DNA of 64,000 nucleotides from Pseudonocardia alni (lineage in GTDB: Bacteria; Actinomycetota; Actinomycetes; Mycobacteriales; Pseudonocardiaceae), in NCBI RefSeq assembly GCF_002813375.1, contig NZ_PHUJ01000003.1:2232001-2296000 (forward strand), read 5' to 3'. Under the pieces are notes generated by a model that had not been told where the DNA came from, ran no database searches, and was given only the letters and a program-made list of their open reading frames with translations. A program made the position numbers and the translations under genes. Of the stretch, positions 62,045-64,000 are shown one piece after another (the stretch's first letter is position 1; each line of letters starts with the position of its first letter).

Positions 62045-63604
62045 GTGATCGACCCGACCAGCACCGTGTCCTCCCTGCTGCGCAGCCACGCCACCGAGCG
62101 CCCGGACGACGAGGCCCTGCGCTTCGGCGACGTCCGCCGCACCTGGTCCGAGCTCGACGTCCGGGTGCGCAGGCTCGCGGCGGCCCTGCGCGCGGAGGGC
62201 ATCGGCCCGGGCGACCGGGTCGCGGTGCTGGACCTCAACCATCCGTCGTGCCTGGAGCTGTCGCTGGCGTGCGCGTGGATCGGGGCGGCGAACGCGGTCG
62301 TGAACTTCCGGCTCGCCCCGCCGGAGATCGTCTACGTGATCGGCGACGCGCGGGCGCGGCTGCTGCTGGTCGGCCCGGAGTTCGCCGGGGCGGTCGGGCA
62401 GCTGCGGGAGAAGCTCGGCGCGGTGGAGCGGGTGCTCCACGTGGGCGGGGAGGCCGACGAGTACGAGGCGTTCCTCGCTGCGCACGAGCCGGACACCGAT
62501 CCCTACGACGCCGGCCCCGGCGACTGCTTCGTGCAGCTCTACACCTCGGGCACCACCGGGTTCCCGAAGGGCGCGATGCTCACCCACGGCGCGATGCTGG
62601 CGCACGCCGCGCACGTCGCTGCGGACTTCGAGCTGACGCCGACCGACGTCGTGCAGGTCGCGATGCCGCTGTTCCACGTCGGCGGGACCAGCTACGCCTT
62701 CCTCGCACTCGCCCAGGGCGCGCGGATCGTGATGGCCCGGATGCCCGACCCGGCGGCGCTGCTGGACATGGTCGCCGCGGAGGGCATCACGCACACGTTC
62801 TGGGTGCCCGCGCTGATGGGCGCGATGACCCAGGTGCCGGGCGCGGCCGACCGGGACTACGCGTCGCTGCGGGCGATCTCCTACGGCGCCTCGCCGATGC
62901 CGCTGCCGGTGATGCGGGCGTCGCTGGCGCTGTTCGGCCCGAAGCTGCACCAGGTCTACGGGATGACCGAGGCCTGCGGCGTGGTCAGCTCGCTGGGCCC
63001 GGAGGACCACGGGGACCCTGCCGTCGAGCACCGGCTGGTGTCGGCGGGCAGACCGATCACCGGCTGCACGATCGAGGTGCGCGACCCGGCGACGGGCGAG
63101 CGGCTCGGCACGGACGAGCCCGGGGAGATCTGGGTGCGGACCGACCAGCTGATGAGCGGCTACTGGGACAAGCCGGAGGCGACGGCGGCGGCGATCACCC
63201 CGGACGGATGGCTGCGGTCCGGCGACGGCGGCCACATCGACGCCGACGGCTACGTCTACGTCACCGACCGGATCAAGGACATGATCGTCTCGGGCGGGGA
63301 GAACGTGTACCCGGCCGAGATCGAGCGGGTGCTCGCCGAGCACCCGACCGTCGGCGACGTCGCCGTCATCGGAGTGCCCGACGACCGGTGGGGCGAGGTC
63401 CCGAAGGCCTGCGTGGTGGCCGCGCCGGGGGCGACCGTCGACCCCGAGGAGCTGCTCGTTCACGCGCGCGCCCACCTGGCGTCGTTCAAGTGTCCGAAGA
63501 CCGTCGACGTCCTGCCGGAGCTCCCCCGCAACCCGACCGGCAAGATCCTCAAGAAGGATCTCCGGGCACCGTTCTGGGCGGGCCGGGAGCGCAGCACCGT
63601 CTGA
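62045..63604 (+). CDS. AMP-forming acyl-CoA synthetase
   Basis: 519 aa ANL enzyme. Motifs: P-loop VQLYTSGTTGFPKGAMLTHG, HVGGTSYAFL, YGMTEACGVVSS, GWLRSGDGGHIDADGYVYVTDRIKDMIVSGGENVYPAEIE, and the C-terminal catalytic Lys in NPTGKILKKDLR. Activates a fatty or aromatic acid. GTG 62045 with GAGGAG. Stands alone; specificity not predictable. Confidence 0.93.
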   Translation: MIDPTSTVSSLLRSHATERPDDEALRFGDVRRTWSELDVRVRRLAAALRAEGIGPGDRVAVLDLNHPSCLELSLACAWIGAANAVVNFRLAPPEIVYVIGDARARLLLVGPEFAGAVGQLREKLGAVERVLHVGGEADEYEAFLAAHEPDTDPYDAGPGDCFVQLYTSGTTGFPKGAMLTHGAMLAHAAHVAADFELTPTDVVQVAMPLFHVGGTSYAFLALAQGARIVMARMPDPAALLDMVAAEGITHTFWVPALMGAMTQVPGAADRDYASLRAISYGASPMPLPVMRASLALFGPKLHQVYGMTEACGVVSSLGPEDHGDPAVEHRLVSAGRPITGCTIEVRDPATGERLGTDEPGEIWVRTDQLMSGYWDKPEATAAAITPDGWLRSGDGGHIDADGYVYVTDRIKDMIVSGGENVYPAEIERVLAEHPTVGDVAVIGVPDDRWGEVPKACVVAAPGATVDPEELLVHARAHLASFKCPKTVDVLPELPRNPTGKILKKDLRAPFWAGRERSTV

Positions 63605-63638
63605 CGTGGCGCCGGTCTCATACTGAGACACGCCAAAA

Positions 63639-63668
63639 CTTGACCGACTCAAGAAAAGCGGGCAGGCT
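63639..63668 (+). promoter_or_regulatory. furA promoter and operator (leaderless)
   Basis: Operator-like CTTGA-CCGAC-TCAAG (63639-63653) followed by AAAAG, closely like the mycobacterial FurA box. TTGACC (63640-63645), 17 bases, CAGGCT (63663-63668), seven bases, GTG. A further perfect palindrome GTCTCA-TAC-TGAGAC lies at 63615-63629. Confidence 0.65.
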
Positions 63669-63675
63669 CGCCGCC

Positions 63676-64000
63676 GTGTCGAACGCATCGGACTACGAGG
63701 GCATGCTGCGCGCAGCGTCGCTGCGCGTGACGCGTCCTCGCCTGGCCGTGCTGCAGGCGGTGCACTCCCACCAGCACGCGGACACGGAGTCGATCATCCG
63801 TGTCGTGCGGGAGGACCTCGGGGAGGTGTCGCACCAGGCCGTCTACGACGTCCTGCGTGCGCTGCACTCCTCCGGGCTGGTCCGCAGGATCCAGCCCACC
63901 GGTTCCGTCGCGCGGTACGAGGCGCGGGTCGGTGACAACCACCACCACGTGGTGTGCCGGTCCTGTGGCGCCATCGCCGACGTCGACTGCGCCGTCGGCT
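63676..64000 (+). CDS. furA: Fur-family regulator FurA/CatR (3' end off window)
   Basis: About 108 residues visible: MSNASDYEGMLRAASLRVTRPRLAVLQAVHSHQHADTESI, the winged helix with LGEVSHQAVYDVLRALHSSGLVRRI, and the metal region VGDNHHHVVCRSCGAIADVDCAVG. Peroxide/iron-responsive autorepressor that usually sits directly upstream of katG, which would lie beyond the window. GTG start seven bases after the -10. Confidence 0.93.
   Translation, partial: MSNASDYEGMLRAASLRVTRPRLAVLQAVHSHQHADTESIIRVVREDLGEVSHQAVYDVLRALHSSGLVRRIQPTGSVARYEARVGDNHHHVVCRSCGAIADVDCAVG

Overview
The window is very GC-rich, with strong third-position G/C bias, frequent GTG starts and a complete argS-lysA-hom-thrC-thrB-rho-rpmE-prfA-prmC-sua5-wecA-atpI-atpB gene order. 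That order matches Mycobacterium tuberculosis Rv1292-Rv1304, except that glyA sits between sua5 and wecA here. With the FurA, DUF3105/DUF305 and fused ABC exporter genes, this indicates an actinobacterium, most likely Pseudonocardiales (Pseudonocardia-like). The genus is an inference.

Layout. (1) 1-17316, all minus strand: arginyl-tRNA synthetase, lysine/threonine biosynthesis, Rho, L31, RF1 and its methylase, threonylcarbamoyl-AMP synthase, serine hydroxymethyltransferase, a WecA/Rfe transferase with a long Pro-rich tail, AtpI and the start of AtpB. Rho and L31 are followed by strong hairpin terminators. (2) 17349-22241, plus strand: a GT-C-like membrane protein, a DUF3105/DUF305 pair, an alpha/beta hydrolase and tRNA-Arg(CCG). 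(3) 22242-26093: a GC-poorer patch with a winged-helix regulator carrying two identical-architecture operators over its own promoter, then a methyltransferase/DinB pair divergent from an XRE-cupin regulator, then two overlapping tiny genes. (4) 26115-34407: a catabolic island with two divergent arms. One arm is luciferase-like oxidoreductase, SDR and PaaK ligase. The other is zinc-ribbon/OB protein, thiolase, P450, SDR and TetR, with the first junctions using GTGA overlaps. (5) 34404-37153: a rifampin phosphotransferase-type gene coupled by ATGA to a VOC protein, with a rifampin-associated element (RAE)-like palindrome upstream. (6) 37268-40567: two lipases/esterases and a PRC-barrel/DUF2382 stress protein. 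(7) 40864-45102: a membrane-lipid cluster in which an MprF-type DUF2156 aminoacyltransferase is flanked by two paralogous membrane-anchored esterase-like proteins. One has lost the nucleophile serine, and a small membrane protein follows. (8) 45127-55248: NAD synthetase, a small Cys protein, an MFS permease, a secreted VanY/ARB_07466-like protein, PhoX, an orphan LuxR regulator and a GAF regulator. (9) 55269-64000: a 1295-residue fused ABC exporter, large inverted repeats, an ABC-2 exporter, a small graveyard of TetR and SnoaL-like gene remnants, an acyl-CoA synthetase, and a partial furA with its operator and apparently leaderless promoter.

The best candidates for something new are the esterase/pseudo-esterase/aminoacyltransferase cluster (40864-45102), the RAE-controlled rph-VOC bicistron, the double CTTGCC-N5-GGCAAG operator, and the composite inverted repeats at 59256-59433. 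No CRISPR array, integrase, transposase or rRNA was seen. All names rest on reading motifs by eye; no database search was run.
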